A stretch of DNA of 64,000 nucleotides from CAVOHU01 sp963817885 (GCA_963817885.1 CAWFQE010000002.1:682001-746000); one strand, 5' to 3'; counted from the stretch's first letter, positions 47,764-59,120 are shown. Notes: generated by a model from the sequence alone, not told the origin. Translations and numbers: made by a program.

Positions 47764-48721
47764 TCCTGGACCTTCCGCCGGCAACGGATCGATGTAGAAG
47801 AACGCCAGTTCCTGCACCTCGACGTTGCTCTTCTTCGTGAGGCGCACCGGGACGGAGGCCTTGCCGAGGAGCCGCTGGTCGGCCAGGTACTCGCACGCCG
47901 ATGCCCACGCCCTCGACGTCGAAGGTTCGCCGGAAGTGATCCTCGATCTCGGTGCACGACCGCGCTTCGCCCACCTCGCGCAGGTGCTCGAGGACGGGCG
48001 CGAACAGCGTCGTCGCGCGCTCACCGAGGTACGCGTCGACCGCGTCGAGCGCGGCCTGCACGCCTTCGCGCGTCTTCGGCGCGTTCAGCAGGTCCGCGTA
48101 GATCCGCGTGAAGAACGGCGGGTTGAGCGCCATCGCCTGCGGGATCACCTCGCGGTCCGCCAGCAGGCCGCGGCCGATCACCTCGATCCGCGCGAGCGGC
48201 GTGGCGGCGTAGAGGATCCAGAGCGCGGTGTAGTCGAGGTCGCCGCGCGTGAGGAACCACTTGTGCGCCTTGTCGATCGGCCCGAGCGCGGCGGTCGCCA
48301 CGCGCAGCAGCTGGAGCTCGCGGTCGCGCTCGCCGAGATCGGCAGCGAGGCGCACAAATCGGCGATGGTCGGGTCGTGCGTGTAGAGCAGACGTCCCTTC
48401 GCCAGGAACGAGTGCAGGAACGAGTTGCGGATCGAGCCCTCGACCGCCTTGCGGAACTCGGCGCGCGGCACGAGGAGCGCGTGGACGTTGACGCCGTCCG
48501 CGTAGAGCGCGACGCCGTCTTTCGGCGCGGCCGCCGTCGTCGACCGTGACCAGGACGAGGTCGATGTCGGACTTCTCCCAGACGGTGTCGTGCGACAGGC
48601 TGCCGCAGAGGATGGCGGCGAGGACCGAGCGGTCGCGCTTGACCTCCTCGACGAGCGCGTCGAGGGCCTCGGTGAACGTCTTCCGGACCGCCGGCTGATC
48701 CCTCGGCGTGGTGGGCCTCAC
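47761..48721 (-). pseudogene. Nucleotidyltransferase-fold protein with C-terminal helical and winged-helix parts, frameshifted
   Basis: GTG 48721. The N-terminal domain has the polymerase-beta-like signature LAAILCGSLSHDTVWEKSDIDLVLV (GS then DxD). After a shift near 48530 come PRAEFRKAVEGSIRNSFLHSFLAKGRLLYTHD; after one near 48350, DKAHKWFLTRGDLDYTALWILYAATPLARIEVI, a HEPN-like helical stretch; and after one near 47895, CEYLADQRLLGKASVPVRLTKKSNVEVQELAFFYIDP. The same error-rich zone as uvrA. It may transfer a nucleotide to a small molecule or protein; the target is unknown. Confidence 0.65.
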
Positions 48722-48803
48722 ATTCCTAAGATACTCACGACACCCCCGCCATGAGAAGGGCTGTGTCCCTCGCGCCGAAGAATCGCAGTATGCTGATCGC
48801 TCG

Positions 48804-49479
48804 ATGAGCGTCAGTTCGAGGAACAAATCCGTCTCGGCAGCCGTCGCGTTCCTTGCGGCGGCCTTCGCCATCCTGCTGGTCTCGCCTGCCCGCTTTTCGC
48901 CGTGGCTCTTCCTGGCGTTTCTCGCCTGCTTCGTCACGGGCTCACTCTTCGCACTGGGCCTGCTGATGTGGCCATGGCAGGCCGATCGGCGGCCGGGCAT
49001 CACGGCGCCGAAGCGGCGGCCGAACGTCGCGGTGCAGTTCGCGCCGCCGCGGCTCCCGACCCCGGTGGTGGTGTTCGTGAGCACCATAGCGGCCGCCTTC
49101 GCCGTCGCTTGGCATGCTGATCGCCGTCGGAGTCCTGCAATTTCGCGACGCCTCCGCCGGTGACATGGCGGGGCTGGTGGCCATTTACCTGGCCGCCGCG
49201 GTCTTCCTGCTCGCGTATATCCGGCGCCACGTCCACCTCGCGATACGCGTCGACACCGAGGGCCTGAATGCCCGGTCGTACTTGCGGCACATCGGCCTCG
49301 GCTGGAACGATGTGACCGGTCTCGATTTCGGAGAGGTGCCGCGCTGGCTTGGCGGCGGCAGGATCTACAGGGTCCGATCCTCGAAGGGCACGTTCATTTT
49401 CTTCAGCTCGTGGCCCGGAGCCGACATGCTGGCCAGGATGATTGCGACGGCCACCGGGCTCGAGTGGGAGCGCGGATAG
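48804..49479 (+). pseudogene. PH-domain-like membrane protein, one frameshift
   Basis: ATG 48804. Two pairs of membrane helices (AAVAFLAAAFAILLVSPA, PWLFLAFLACFVTGSLFALGLLMW; then VVVFVSTIAAAFAVAW, MAGLVAIYLAAAVFLLAYI) followed by a soluble C-terminal beta domain (LAIRVDTEGLNARSYLRHIGLGWNDVTGLDFGEVPRWLGGGRIYRVRSSKGTF cut into strands) of the bacterial PH type. The frame moves by one base near 49105-49115. Divergent from the nucleotidyltransferase. Function unknown. Confidence 0.6.
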
Positions 49480-49529
49480 GCTTCGCCGCGGCCGGAGCGA
49501 CGCGGCTGGCCGACCGGAAGTAGAAGGCC

Positions 49530-49545
49530 CGAGGATTCGTCCTCG
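49530..49545. terminator. Short hairpin with TTCG tetraloop between convergent genes
   Basis: CGAGGA-TTCG-TCCTCG, between the stops of the PH-domain gene (49479) and the C1 peptidase (49570). UUCG loops are very stable in RNA. No T tract. Confidence 0.45.
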
Positions 49546-49569
49546 CGGCTCACGGTCCGCGACGAAGCG

Positions 49570-50596
49570 CTACCGCCGCGGCGGGTTGACCCGGGTCTTG
49601 ATGTCCTTGAACGACTCGGTGAGGTCCTTCGTCAGGCCGCTCCGAATCTCTTCCCGCATCTTCGCCGCCATGTCGCGGACGCCCCCTTCAACCGGCTTCG
49701 CCGTGCGTGCCGGACGAGTCACCGTAAAGGCGCCCGTCGCCTCGAGCGATCCGAGAATCCACGCCGCGCCGCGGGCGGCAGAGGCTTCGAAGACGTCGAT
49801 TGGAATCCGGCAATAGCCGCCATCACCCCAGCCCTGGCCCCAACTGTTGCGGATGAGCATGGTCCCCTCGTCCATGTCGTATCCGACCAGCAGCATGGCG
49901 TGGGTGCCGCAGTCGGTGCGCACGGCGTCGAGCTCGGCGGCAGTCGGCGTCGGGACACGGCCGGTGCGGCCCGCCTCCTCGTAGCATCGATCCGGCAGGC
50001 TGGTCGCGAACACCACCGGGTGCTCGCGGGCGAGAGCGCCCTTGATGGCTTCCAGGCCATCCACGCGCGCGTATTCCTCCGGCTGATGCGGAAGCGCCAC
50101 TCGATAGAGGGCCTGGTCCGGCGCCGTGGTGACCCGCTCAGGATAGTACCGGCCACTCCGGCTCGGGCGGCGCCCCGTACGCGAGGAATGCGGCCATGGC
50201 TTCGGGAATCGTTGCCCCTGCATCGATGTTTTCCCGGGCCGCCATTCGGCGCGAGTTGTAGTAGACGAACAGGCGGCTCAAGTCGACCGGCGCCAGCCCC
50301 TTCTTCCGCTCCAGGAACTCCATGGCGCCGACCATCGCGTTGGCGGTGCAGCTGCCCACCTGGCCCTGGTCCTCGACCGATGAGCAGTCAGGGCGCAGGT
50401 CCACCCTCCGCGGAAGCGACGCCAGGTTCGGCACGGCCCGAAAGTCAGACGGCGACGGGGCCGAGGGCAGGCAGCCGTCGAGGCGGCGCCCCGTGGACGC
50501 GCCGGGCACACCGAACCTCGTGTAGATGGCCTGACCGCAGGACGGACACCGGTTGCCGGTTGGTGGAAGTTCGGCCCCGCACTTGTAGCACTTCAT
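49570..50596 (-). pseudogene. Zinc-ribbon papain-like (C1 family) cysteine peptidase, one frameshift
   Basis: Last gene of the zinc-ribbon operon. ATG 50596. N-terminal ribbon MKCYKCGAELPPTGNRCPSCG, then a C1A-type peptidase: VDLRPDCSSVEDQGQVGSCTANAMVGAMEF (oxyanion Gln and catalytic Cys about residue 83), CGTHAMLLVGYDMDEG (catalytic His) and LIRNSWGQGWGDGGYCRIP (catalytic Asn). All catalytic residues are present. Near 50150 the frame shifts by one base between PPEPEW and YYPERVTTAP. The tail (EIRSGLTKDLTESFKDIKTR) is a short amphipathic helix. No signal peptide, so a cytoplasmic protease, unlike most C1 peptidases; it probably cleaves a partner within the same module (inference). Confidence 0.8.
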
Positions 50597-50647
50597 TCCC
50601 GCTCTCCGTTCTGGTCCGGGTATCGCCCGGGAGGGATGACCCAATCG

Positions 50648-52162
<1,515 letters not shown>

Positions 52163-52208
52163 CGTCGTTCTCTCTGGCCCCGACGGGCCCTGCCGCAACC
52201 GGGACAGA

Positions 52209-53360
52209 TCATGGCGCCATCGCCGGAGTGCGGCTGATGTCAATCCGGTCGACCGATCCGACCGACGCCGAGAAGCTGACTTGAAGCTGAAGCTTGTCGG
52301 GGTGGCCGGAGATGGGCGCGAGCCTGTCGCCTTCCGACAGCGGTTCGACGTGCCCGGACTCGACCGGCTTCCCGTTCAGATCCAGGCCGTGCGTGGACCG
52401 CGCGTGAACGCAGAGGCGATCGTTCACGACGACCAGGTCGAAGTGATGGCGCGAGATCGCGAGCGTCGCGGGCTCGTCCACCGCGCCGGTCCGCGGGTCG
52501 TAGGCCCGCAGGCACAGGTCGCTCGGGATGGCGTTGGCGCTGGGGTCAGGCGTGCGCGCGTTGCGCCCGCAGGCGAAGCGGCCGCTGGCCAGCATGGTGC
52601 CGCCGTCGGGCGGACGCTCCGTCGCGCGAAACCCGTGGAAGCCGAATTCCACGTGCCGGGGCACGCGCAGGTTCTCCTTCCGATAGCCGCGGATGCCCTG
52701 CTCGATCTCGAACTTCTCCGCGCGCTCGAGCGAGAGCACCGTCCGATCCTGCAACGTGCCGGTCGCTGTTCCGGGAGCCGACCGCGTGTTGAGCTGCGTG
52801 TTCACCATCCCGCCGGTCTGGAACTGCGCGCCGGTGAGGTTGATGTTCTGGATGATCTGCTGCGTGTCCTGGCCGGTCACGTTGATGGCCATGCCCGCCG
52901 CAAAGGCGTATTCCTCTTCGAGTCCCTTGTAGCGGGAGGCGATCACGATGATCGCCCGCAGCGTGTGCGTGCCGCCCTCGGAGATCGGCTTCGTGTCGAG
53001 CGTGAAATGCCGCTCGGCACCCGCCTCTATCTGCTCCCACGTGAGCGCCAGCGGTTCGTCGACACGCCCGTCCCACTTCACGATGCGCTTCACCCAGATG
53101 GGGCGGGCCGACGGGGTCGCGTTGCGGAGGATGAGCGGCACCGACAGGCGCTCGCCGGCTTTCGACTGCACGACGGCGCCCGCGTCGATCATCAGGGCCG
53201 GCGCCACGCAGACCGGGCACGCCTGCGTCGGCGTGACGAGGCTCCCGCATTCGGGAAACGCCATGCAGCGCAGGTAGGGGTGGCCGCAGTCCGGGCAGAA
53301 TCCGGCCGCGGCGTCGCCCGCGTGTCGCTGACAGCACGCGCCGTACGGATGCCACTCCAT
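52209..53360 (-). CDS. Zinc-ribbon protein with C-terminal FHA-like domain
   Basis: 383 residues. Cys-rich start (YGACCQRHAG ... FCPDCGHPYLRC ... ECGSLVTPTQACPVC), a middle beta-sandwich region (LSVPLILRNATPSARPIWVKRIVKWDG ... GTHTLRAIIVIASRYKG), a short Gln/Asn stretch (NVTGQDTQQIIQNINLTGAQ) and a C-terminal region LAISRHHFDLVVVNDRLCVHARSTHGLDLNG cut as strands, which has the SRHH and STHGL-NG points of FHA phosphothreonine-binding domains. The natural partner of the adjacent kinase. 4 bases after the SPFH-like gene. Confidence 0.75.
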   Translation of the reverse strand: MEWHPYGACCQRHAGDAAAGFCPDCGHPYLRCMAFPECGSLVTPTQACPVCVAPALMIDAGAVVQSKAGERLSVPLILRNATPSARPIWVKRIVKWDGRVDEPLALTWEQIEAGAERHFTLDTKPISEGGTHTLRAIIVIASRYKGLEEEYAFAAGMAINVTGQDTQQIIQNINLTGAQFQTGGMVNTQLNTRSAPGTATGTLQDRTVLSLERAEKFEIEQGIRGYRKENLRVPRHVEFGFHGFRATERPPDGGTMLASGRFACGRNARTPDPSANAIPSDLCLRAYDPRTGAVDEPATLAISRHHFDLVVVNDRLCVHARSTHGLDLNGKPVESGHVEPLSEGDRLAPISGHPDKLQLQVSFSASVGSVDRIDISRTPAMAP

Positions 53361-53364
53361 GGGC

Positions 53365-55038
53365 TTACTGCCTCATCTGGCGGCCGCAGTACCGGCAGTG
53401 CCGGTCCGAAGCCGGGATCACGCGGTGACAGCCGGGGCACTCGGTCGTATCGGCGGCGGTCTCAGCCACCGCCGCACCACCGCGAAGGGCCGCGCCACCC
53501 GCAACGGCGGCGCCCACGCCCTGCGCCACGCCGGTCGTCCCCTGCATGGCGGAATCGAACAGGTGCCTCGCCTGCGCCTCGGAGGAGACCTTGGCTTCCT
53601 GCGCCTGCTGGATCATCTCGCGCATCAGCGCCGTGCGATCCGCCCCCTCCACGGCCCTGGCCTTGGCCTGCTCGATCATGACGTTCGCCACCTGCGGCGA
53701 GAACCCGGCGTTGATCGCCAGGATCTGATCCGGCGTGGCCTCCTTGAGCGCCTGGATCCTGGCGAGCGCCGCTTCCTCGGCCAGCTTCGCCGCCTCCATC
53801 TTCCGCCGGTGTTCCGCGTCGCCGCCCTTGATGTTGAGATCCAGCCGGCGCGAGTCCGCGTCGATCTCCACATCCTGGAGGCCGTGCATCGTCTTGATCT
53901 GGTCCTCGTGGGCCCTGGCGGCGATGTCGAGCCGCTGCATTTCCTCCAGGCGTTGCAGGGCCAGGCCCTGCTTGCGGTCCATCTCCTCGATCGACCGCTC
54001 GACCACCCGGATGTCGGCCTGGATGCGGGTGACCTCGAGCTGATGCGTCCGCTCGCGCGTCTGGATGTCCATCTCGGCGTCGCGGCGAAGGCCTCCCGTG
54101 CGCGTCATCTCGATCGTGTGCTGCTCGCCCTCGAGCTGGGCCTTCAGACCGTCGAGCCGCTGGGTCCGATTCAACTGCAGCTCGTGCTCGAGCGCCTTCA
54201 TCTGCTGGATGCGCACGCCGGACTCGCGCGCGTCGATGAAGGTCAGCTCGTCTTTCAGGATCAGGGTGCGCAGCTCGTCCTGGGTGAGCTCCTTGGCCTT
54301 CTCGACGCTCAGGTCGGCCTGCAGCTGGATCACCGTGGACTGGGCCTCGCGTTCGACCTCGCGGCTGAGGATCTTGAACTCCCGCTCGAGCCGTTCCTGT
54401 TCCCGCTCCTGCTGGCGCTTGAGGATCTGGGCCTGCTCCTCGTCATTGGTGCCCCACGCCACCGTGACGGCGCGCGCCATCAGGCCGACGTCGGCCGCCA
54501 GGCGCTCGACTTCCTTCATCGCGTCCGCCTGGATCTTGTCCTGCAGCCCCAGGTTCCCGCGCAGTTCCAGCGCATCGACCCTCGTCGTGGCGCTGTTCAG
54601 GACGCGCTCGAACAGGTGCGGCGAGAGCCGGCCCAGCACGCTCGCCTTGGTGACCGCGCTGTGCTCCTTCATGAGCCCGAGCACGTTCGCCGGCTTCTCC
54701 GGGTTGACCTGGAACTCGATCGTGAACTCGCACGCGACCGGGACGTGGTCCTTCGTGAGGGTGCTGGCCGAGGTCGTCAGCTGGAACGGTTTCAGATCGG
54801 CGACGAGCAGCCGCAACGCGTGGCGGCCGGCCACCGCGTCTTTCAGCGTCCGCCAGAGGCCGCCGATGGCGAAGTGCGCGCCGGCGGACGCCTCGGCAAT
54901 CTGTCCATCGCGAATCAGCAGCGCCAGCGTATCGGGCCCAATGGCGAGTCGCTGTTCGAGGACGCCCTTGAACGTCTCGAGCGGCACGTACTCCCCCAGC
55001 AGGTTGTCGTCGCTCAGCGTGATGTTGGTCGTGGCCAT
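53365..55038 (-). CDS. SPFH-like coiled-coil protein with C-terminal zinc ribbon
   Basis: 557 residues. The N-terminal 190 residues are an SPFH/band-7-type domain (ALLIRDGQIAEASAGAHFAIGG; TIEFQVNPEKPANVLGLM; LRGNLGLQDKIQADAMKEVERLAADVGL). Residues about 190-420 are a continuous charged coiled coil (QILKRQQEREQERLEREFKIL; HQLEVTRIQADIRVVERSIEEMDRK). Then ATPDQILAINAGFSPQVANVM, an Ala/Gly stretch and the ribbon CPGCHRVIPASDRHCRYCG at the very end. No membrane helix. SPFH proteins form large ring or cage assemblies on membranes; this one may be the scaffold of the module. 12 bases after the membrane gene. Confidence 0.82.
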   Translation of the reverse strand: MATTNITLSDDNLLGEYVPLETFKGVLEQRLAIGPDTLALLIRDGQIAEASAGAHFAIGGLWRTLKDAVAGRHALRLLVADLKPFQLTTSASTLTKDHVPVACEFTIEFQVNPEKPANVLGLMKEHSAVTKASVLGRLSPHLFERVLNSATTRVDALELRGNLGLQDKIQADAMKEVERLAADVGLMARAVTVAWGTNDEEQAQILKRQQEREQERLEREFKILSREVEREAQSTVIQLQADLSVEKAKELTQDELRTLILKDELTFIDARESGVRIQQMKALEHELQLNRTQRLDGLKAQLEGEQHTIEMTRTGGLRRDAEMDIQTRERTHQLEVTRIQADIRVVERSIEEMDRKQGLALQRLEEMQRLDIAARAHEDQIKTMHGLQDVEIDADSRRLDLNIKGGDAEHRRKMEAAKLAEEAALARIQALKEATPDQILAINAGFSPQVANVMIEQAKARAVEGADRTALMREMIQQAQEAKVSSEAQARHLFDSAMQGTTGVAQGVGAAVAGGAALRGGAAVAETAADTTECPGCHRVIPASDRHCRYCGRQMRQ

Positions 55039-55050
55039 CTGTTGTCTCCG

Positions 55051-55584
55051 CTAGTCCTTGCCGGGTGTCTTCTTCAACGTCTTGACGGTCACGATGATGT
55101 TCGATCCGATCACGACGATGGCGACCACCGCGGCGGTCTTGTGCTCACCGACCAGCTGCGAGAACCGGTCCCAGGAGCTGAACTTGTTGATGCCTTCCTG
55201 GATTGCGTCGACGTTCATGAACGTGGTGACGATCGTCGTGCCCAGGGCGAGAATCGCAACCAACCCGGCGGCGATGCGCGACCAGAATCGGACCTTCTCG
55301 ACGTTCCGCGCCGGGCCGGCGGTCTCGCGCGCGTCCAGGACCGCGTCGTAGGCCGAGCCACGATCGAGGGCCGCCTGGCGCTTGTTCTTGTCGACCTTCA
55401 GGAAGTCCGGCTTGATGTCCTTCGACCGGCCGGATTCGGCGTGCGTGAGGTTGTAGGCGCGGCGGTAGAAGAAGCTGATCACCGCGGATATCAGCCACAA
55501 CGCCGCCAACGCGATCAGGATCCAGGAAAGAGCCTGGAGCAGGGAGGAGGCTGTGCCAGGAGGTGTCAGCGCCTCGGTTTGCAT
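55051..55584 (-). CDS. Small three-helix membrane protein heading the zinc-ribbon operon
   Basis: 177 residues; ATG 55584 with AAGGGG. Helices at about 18-40 (LSWILIALAALWLISAVISFFY), 103-122 (IAAGLVAILALGTTIVTTF) and 149-166 (AAVVAIVVIGSNIIVTV), joined by a charged loop. No family recognised. Possibly the membrane anchor for the SPFH-like assembly encoded next. Confidence 0.7.
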   Translation of the reverse strand: MQTEALTPPGTASSLLQALSWILIALAALWLISAVISFFYRRAYNLTHAESGRSKDIKPDFLKVDKNKRQAALDRGSAYDAVLDARETAGPARNVEKVRFWSRIAAGLVAILALGTTIVTTFMNVDAIQEGINKFSSWDRFSQLVGEHKTAAVVAIVVIGSNIIVTVKTLKKTPGKD

Positions 55585-55685
55585 CTTCAGTCCCCTTGTC
55601 TCAGAGCGTCCCTAAGCCTCACCTTGGGCCGGTCGCAGCGCTGCTCAGCCGGGACGCGCGCGGCCACGCGAAAAGGCGTCGGCTG

Positions 55686-55713
55686 ATTATGTGCGCCGGG
55701 CGACACAAGTCAA
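55686..55713 (-). promoter_or_regulatory. Sigma70-type promoter of the zinc-ribbon operon
   Basis: TTGACT (55708-55713), 16-base spacer, CATAAT (55686-55691) on the minus strand, about 100 bases before the first start codon. It shows that the module is transcribed independently of pho/pst. Confidence 0.5.
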
Positions 55714-55796
55714 TAGGCGCCGTCAGACGCGATGTGCCGCACGCCTGACGGTCGAACGGTAATCGGCGCTGAATTGGGTACCCTTGAGGCGGTTCA

Positions 55797-55844
55797 CGAG
55801 AACGGGACGCTCGTTCTCGCGCGCGAGGCGGCGCGCGCCTCGCG
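55797..55844 (-). terminator. Tandem hairpins after phoR
   Basis: Two consecutive 8-bp stems, each with a 7-base loop: CGAGAACG / CGTTCTCG (55797-55819) and CGCGAGGC / GCCTCGCG (55822-55844). They begin 44 bases after the phoR stop and probably end the pst-pho transcript. Confidence 0.55.
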
Positions 55845-55887
55845 GGGCGGGTGGCTGCAGGCCCGCTCCTGGCGTGGTCTCGCGGGC

Positions 55888-57720
55888 TTACTCCCCGGCT
55901 GATGTGGCCGGAAGTGAGGTCTCGGACGGAGCTGGTTGACTGGGTTCAGAGCCCGGCGCGCCGGGAATGCGAAGCGTGAAGCTGGTACCGACGCCGACCT
56001 CGCTTTGCACGTCGACCTGCACGCCGAGCCGGTCGGCGAGGTGTTTGACGATCGCGAGACCGAGACCCGTACCGCCCATCTCGCGGCTACGCGCCTGGTC
56101 CACGCGGTAGAACCGCTCGAAGATCCGCGGCAGGTGTTCGGCGGGTATGCCCGGCCCGGTGTCGCGCACCTCGATCGAACAGTCGCCGCCGGGCCCGCTC
56201 GACAGCCACAGGTCGACGCGCCCCTCGGGCGGTGTGTACTTCACCGCGTTGTCGAGGATGTTCTCGACGATGCGTCGAAGGTACTCGGGGTCGGTGATCA
56301 CCGTGACCGGCACCCGTGCCGCCACCGTCAGCGCCAGGCGCTTCTGAGCCGCCTGCGCCGAGAGGGCCGCAATCGCCTCGTCGACAATCTTCTCCGCCCT
56401 GACGGGTTGCCAGGCCACGGGACGAGCGCGGGATTCGGCGTGCGCCAGCTCGAGCAGATCCGCGATGAGGGCCGCCATCTGGTCCGCGCGCACCCGGATC
56501 TTGGCCAGGAATCGCTGCGCCTGCTCGGGGCTCGTCAGCGCGCCGTCTTCGAGGGCTTCGACGTACCCGCGAATCGATGTCAACGGCGTCCGAAGCTCGT
56601 GCGAGGCGTTGGCGACGAAGTCCCGGCGCAGCTGTTCCACGCGCCGGCGCTCGGTGACGTCGTGAAACGTCAGCACGGCCCCGTGGGGGGAACCGGCCGC
56701 TCCGGGAAATGGCACGGCGACGACGAAACAGGTCCTTGCGACCTTGTGGAACTCTGCTTCGGCTTCCTGACGGCTGCCGGTCTTGAGGACGGCGTCGATC
56801 AGTCCGGCGACGACGCTGTGCCGGACTGCCGAGAGATAGTGCTCGCCGATGGGGCGATTCAGCTCGAGCGTCCGTTGCAGGCTCGGATTCGCCAGCAGCA
56901 CCGTGCCTTCGTGATCCACGGCCAGGAGTCCGTCTTCGATGACGGCGAGAATCGCGTCGGTCCGGGCGCCGTCGCGAACGGCGTCGGCCAGACGCGCCTG
57001 CAGCTGGCCGATGGCCTTGTTGAGAATTCGAGCGAGCTCCCCCACCTCGTCGTCCCGCCTGACGGGCACGTTCACGTCGACGTCCCCCGCCGCGAATCGG
57101 CGGGCGGCGTGCATCAGGTCCCTGAGCGGCCCGGCGAGGCGTGCGGCGAAGAGGGTCGAGACGATGCCGGTGATGACGAACGCGATGATGAGCGCGGCTC
57201 CGACGGCCGCCTCGAAGCGCCGCACCTCGTCGTCGATGTCAGAGAGCGTCCGCGCGACGCGCAGGACGGCCACGACGCCGCCCTCGTGTCGAACCGGCAC
57301 GGCCACGTAGAGGAAATCCTGTCCGACTGTGGCACTGTGCCTGATGCTCTGGCCATGTCCGGTCGCGAGAGCCTGCCGGACCTCGGGGCGTGAACCGTGG
57401 TTCTCCAGCTTCAGCAGGTCCTCTCCGGAAACCGCCGAGTCGCCGAGAACACGCCCGTCGGGCGCGACGAGCGTCACGCGCGACTCGGCCCTTCGAGCCG
57501 CCTCGTCGACCAGGGCGTCCAGCGTCGCCATGCTCGAACCGCTCTCCACGGGCTGTTCCAGGCCGGGCGCAATGAGCGAGGCCTGGGCGGTCAATGCGTC
57601 AGCGGTCTCATCGACGGCTCGCGCGCGAAGCCGGGGGCCGACCAGCAGCAGGACCGCCAGCAGGGCGACGGCGCTCACCGTCATCGACGCGAGCGCGATC
57701 CGAAGCCGCAGCCCCTTCAT
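55888..57720 (-). CDS. phoR: PhoR-type sensor histidine kinase
   Basis: 610 residues. First membrane helix at the start (IALASMTVSAVALLAVLLLV), a periplasmic Cache-like part (RVTLVAPDGRVLGDSAV), second helix (AAVGAALIIAFVITGIVSTLF), HAMP (LAGPLRDLMHAARRFAAGDVDV), PAS (AILAVIEDGLLAVDHEGTVLLANPSLQ), HisKA FVANASHELRTPLTSIRGY (phospho-His) and the ATPase N, G1, F and G2 boxes (NILDNAVKYTP; DTGPGIP; FERFYRVDQ; GGTGLGLAIVKHL). ATG 57720 overlaps the phoB stop as ATGA. Phosphate-starvation sensor, working with PstSCAB-PhoU. Confidence 0.93.
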   Translation of the reverse strand: MKGLRLRIALASMTVSAVALLAVLLLVGPRLRARAVDETADALTAQASLIAPGLEQPVESGSSMATLDALVDEAARRAESRVTLVAPDGRVLGDSAVSGEDLLKLENHGSRPEVRQALATGHGQSIRHSATVGQDFLYVAVPVRHEGGVVAVLRVARTLSDIDDEVRRFEAAVGAALIIAFVITGIVSTLFAARLAGPLRDLMHAARRFAAGDVDVNVPVRRDDEVGELARILNKAIGQLQARLADAVRDGARTDAILAVIEDGLLAVDHEGTVLLANPSLQRTLELNRPIGEHYLSAVRHSVVAGLIDAVLKTGSRQEAEAEFHKVARTCFVVAVPFPGAAGSPHGAVLTFHDVTERRRVEQLRRDFVANASHELRTPLTSIRGYVEALEDGALTSPEQAQRFLAKIRVRADQMAALIADLLELAHAESRARPVAWQPVRAEKIVDEAIAALSAQAAQKRLALTVAARVPVTVITDPEYLRRIVENILDNAVKYTPPEGRVDLWLSSGPGGDCSIEVRDTGPGIPAEHLPRIFERFYRVDQARSREMGGTGLGLAIVKHLADRLGVQVDVQSEVGVGTSFTLRIPGAPGSEPSQPAPSETSLPATSAGE

Positions 57721-58412
57721 GCAGCCTCCGAGGTCTCCATCAGTCGATATCCGAGCAGCTTCACGGTGACGATCGCCCGGGCCAATCCCGGGAGCTTCTC
57801 CCGAAGGCGCCTGACGTGGACGTCGACCGTTCGCGTCCCCTCGGTGTACGAATAGCCCCAGATTTCCTCGAGCAGGCGCTGGCGCGACAGCACCCGGCCG
57901 CGTGCGTCGAGCAGCGCCACGAGCAGGTCGAACTCCTTGGCCGTCAGGTGGATGTCCTGGCCGTCCCACGCCACGGTGTGCCGTTCGCGATCGACGCGAA
58001 GTGGCCCGCGCGTGATCACGGGGATCGGCTCCTGTCCGGGCCGGTCGATTCGCCGGAACAGCGCGTGGATCCTCGCCACGACTTCCTTCGGGCTGAACGG
58101 CTTCACGATGTAATCGTCGGCCCCGACCTCCAGGCCCACGATTCGATCGGTCTCCTCCCCCTTCGCGGTGAGCATGATGATGGGGATATCGCCCGAGCGC
58201 CGGTCACGCCGCATTTCACGGCACACCGAAAGCCCGTCGAGCCTCGGCAACTGCAGGTCGAGGATCAGCAGCTGGTATCGATTTGCCTGCACGTATTCCA
58301 GCGCGGATCGGCCATCCGTTGTGCTGTCCACGCTCCACCCGTCCAGTTCGAGATAGTGAGTCAGCAGTTCGACGATGTCGGGATCGTCTTCGACCACCAG
58401 CACTCTGCGCAT
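57717..58412 (-). CDS. phoB: PhoB-type response regulator
   Basis: 231 residues from ATG 58412 (GGAG 8 bases upstream; an ATG 6 bases earlier is possible). Receiver domain VLVVEDDPDIVELL, phospho-acceptor Asp in LLILDLQLPRLDG, Thr in IIMLTAKG and Lys in VKPFSPKE. OmpR-type winged helix at the C-terminus (LTAKEFDLLVALLDARGRVLSR; GTRTVDVHVRRLREKL). Activates phosphate-starvation genes when phosphorylated by PhoR. Coupled to phoR and 18 bases after phoU. Confidence 0.93.
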   Translation of the reverse strand: MRRVLVVEDDPDIVELLTHYLELDGWSVDSTTDGRSALEYVQANRYQLLILDLQLPRLDGLSVCREMRRDRRSGDIPIIMLTAKGEETDRIVGLEVGADDYIVKPFSPKEVVARIHALFRRIDRPGQEPIPVITRGPLRVDRERHTVAWDGQDIHLTAKEFDLLVALLDARGRVLSRQRLLEEIWGYSYTEGTRTVDVHVRRLREKLPGLARAIVTVKLLGYRLMETSEAA

Positions 58413-58430
58413 GGGCATGACTCCGGGCGG

Positions 58431-59120
58431 TTATTGCGGGCCGGCGCTCCCGCCAGGCGGTTCTTCGTGATGATGTCGGACATCCCTGGCTTCCACCACG
58501 AATATCGTATCCTCGGCGATGTTGGTCGCGTGATCGGCGATCCGCTCGAGGCACCGGCTGACGAGCAGCAGCTCGAGGGCGCGTTCAATCGTTCCGGCGT
58601 CCTCCATCATGTAGGTCAGCAGCTCGCGGAACAGCTGGTCCTTCAGGGCATCGACCTCGTCGTCCTGGGCGAGCACGCGGCGGGCGAGCGTCGCGTCGCG
58701 CCTGGCGAAGGCGTCGAGGCTGTCGCGAGTCATGGCCGACGCCATGTTCGCCATCCTCGGAATGTCGATGAGGGGTTTGAGCAGCGGCAGGTTCACCAGC
58801 TTGAGAGCGTGCTCCGCGATATTCACGGCCTGATCGCCGATTCGCTCGAGATCCGAGTTGATCTTCATCGCGGCCGCAATGGTCCGCAGGTCGGTCGCCC
58901 TGGGATTCATCAGCGCGAGAATCTTCACGCAGCGCTCGTCGATTTCGATTTGCAGCTCGTTGATCTCGGAATCGCCGTTGATCACGCGGTGCGCCAGCTC
59001 GGCACGGCGATCCACCAGGGCCTGAATGGCGAGCTGGACGCGCTCCTCCACGAGCGCGGCCATCGCCAACAGCCGCGTCTTCAACGCCCGCAACCCGTCC
59101 TCGAAGTGGAAATGTTCCAC
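58431..59120 (-). CDS. phoU: Phosphate signalling protein PhoU
   Basis: 229 residues with GTG start at 59120, which shares one base with the pstB stop (TAGTG). Two PhoU helical repeats with their metal-binding motifs: NSDLERIGDQAVNIAEHAL in the first half and SRCLERIADHATNIAEDTIF in the second. It relays the transporter state to PhoR. The C-terminus is a His/Glu/Pro-rich tail. Confidence 0.94.
   Translation of the reverse strand: MEHFHFEDGLRALKTRLLAMAALVEERVQLAIQALVDRRAELAHRVINGDSEINELQIEIDERCVKILALMNPRATDLRTIAAAMKINSDLERIGDQAVNIAEHALKLVNLPLLKPLIDIPRMANMASAMTRDSLDAFARRDATLARRVLAQDDEVDALKDQLFRELLTYMMEDAGTIERALELLLVSRCLERIADHATNIAEDTIFVVEARDVRHHHEEPPGGSAGPQ

Larger units (their letters stand above)
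55585..55887. other. Intergenic region between phoR and the zinc-ribbon operon
   Basis: 303 bases: tandem hairpins after phoR (55797-55844) and the promoter of the zinc-ribbon operon (55686-55713). No gene. Confidence 0.6.

Noticed and set aside
53359..55686. Plus-strand open frame (775 codons) opposite the SPFH-like gene
   Set aside because: Antisense shadow of the coiled-coil gene.
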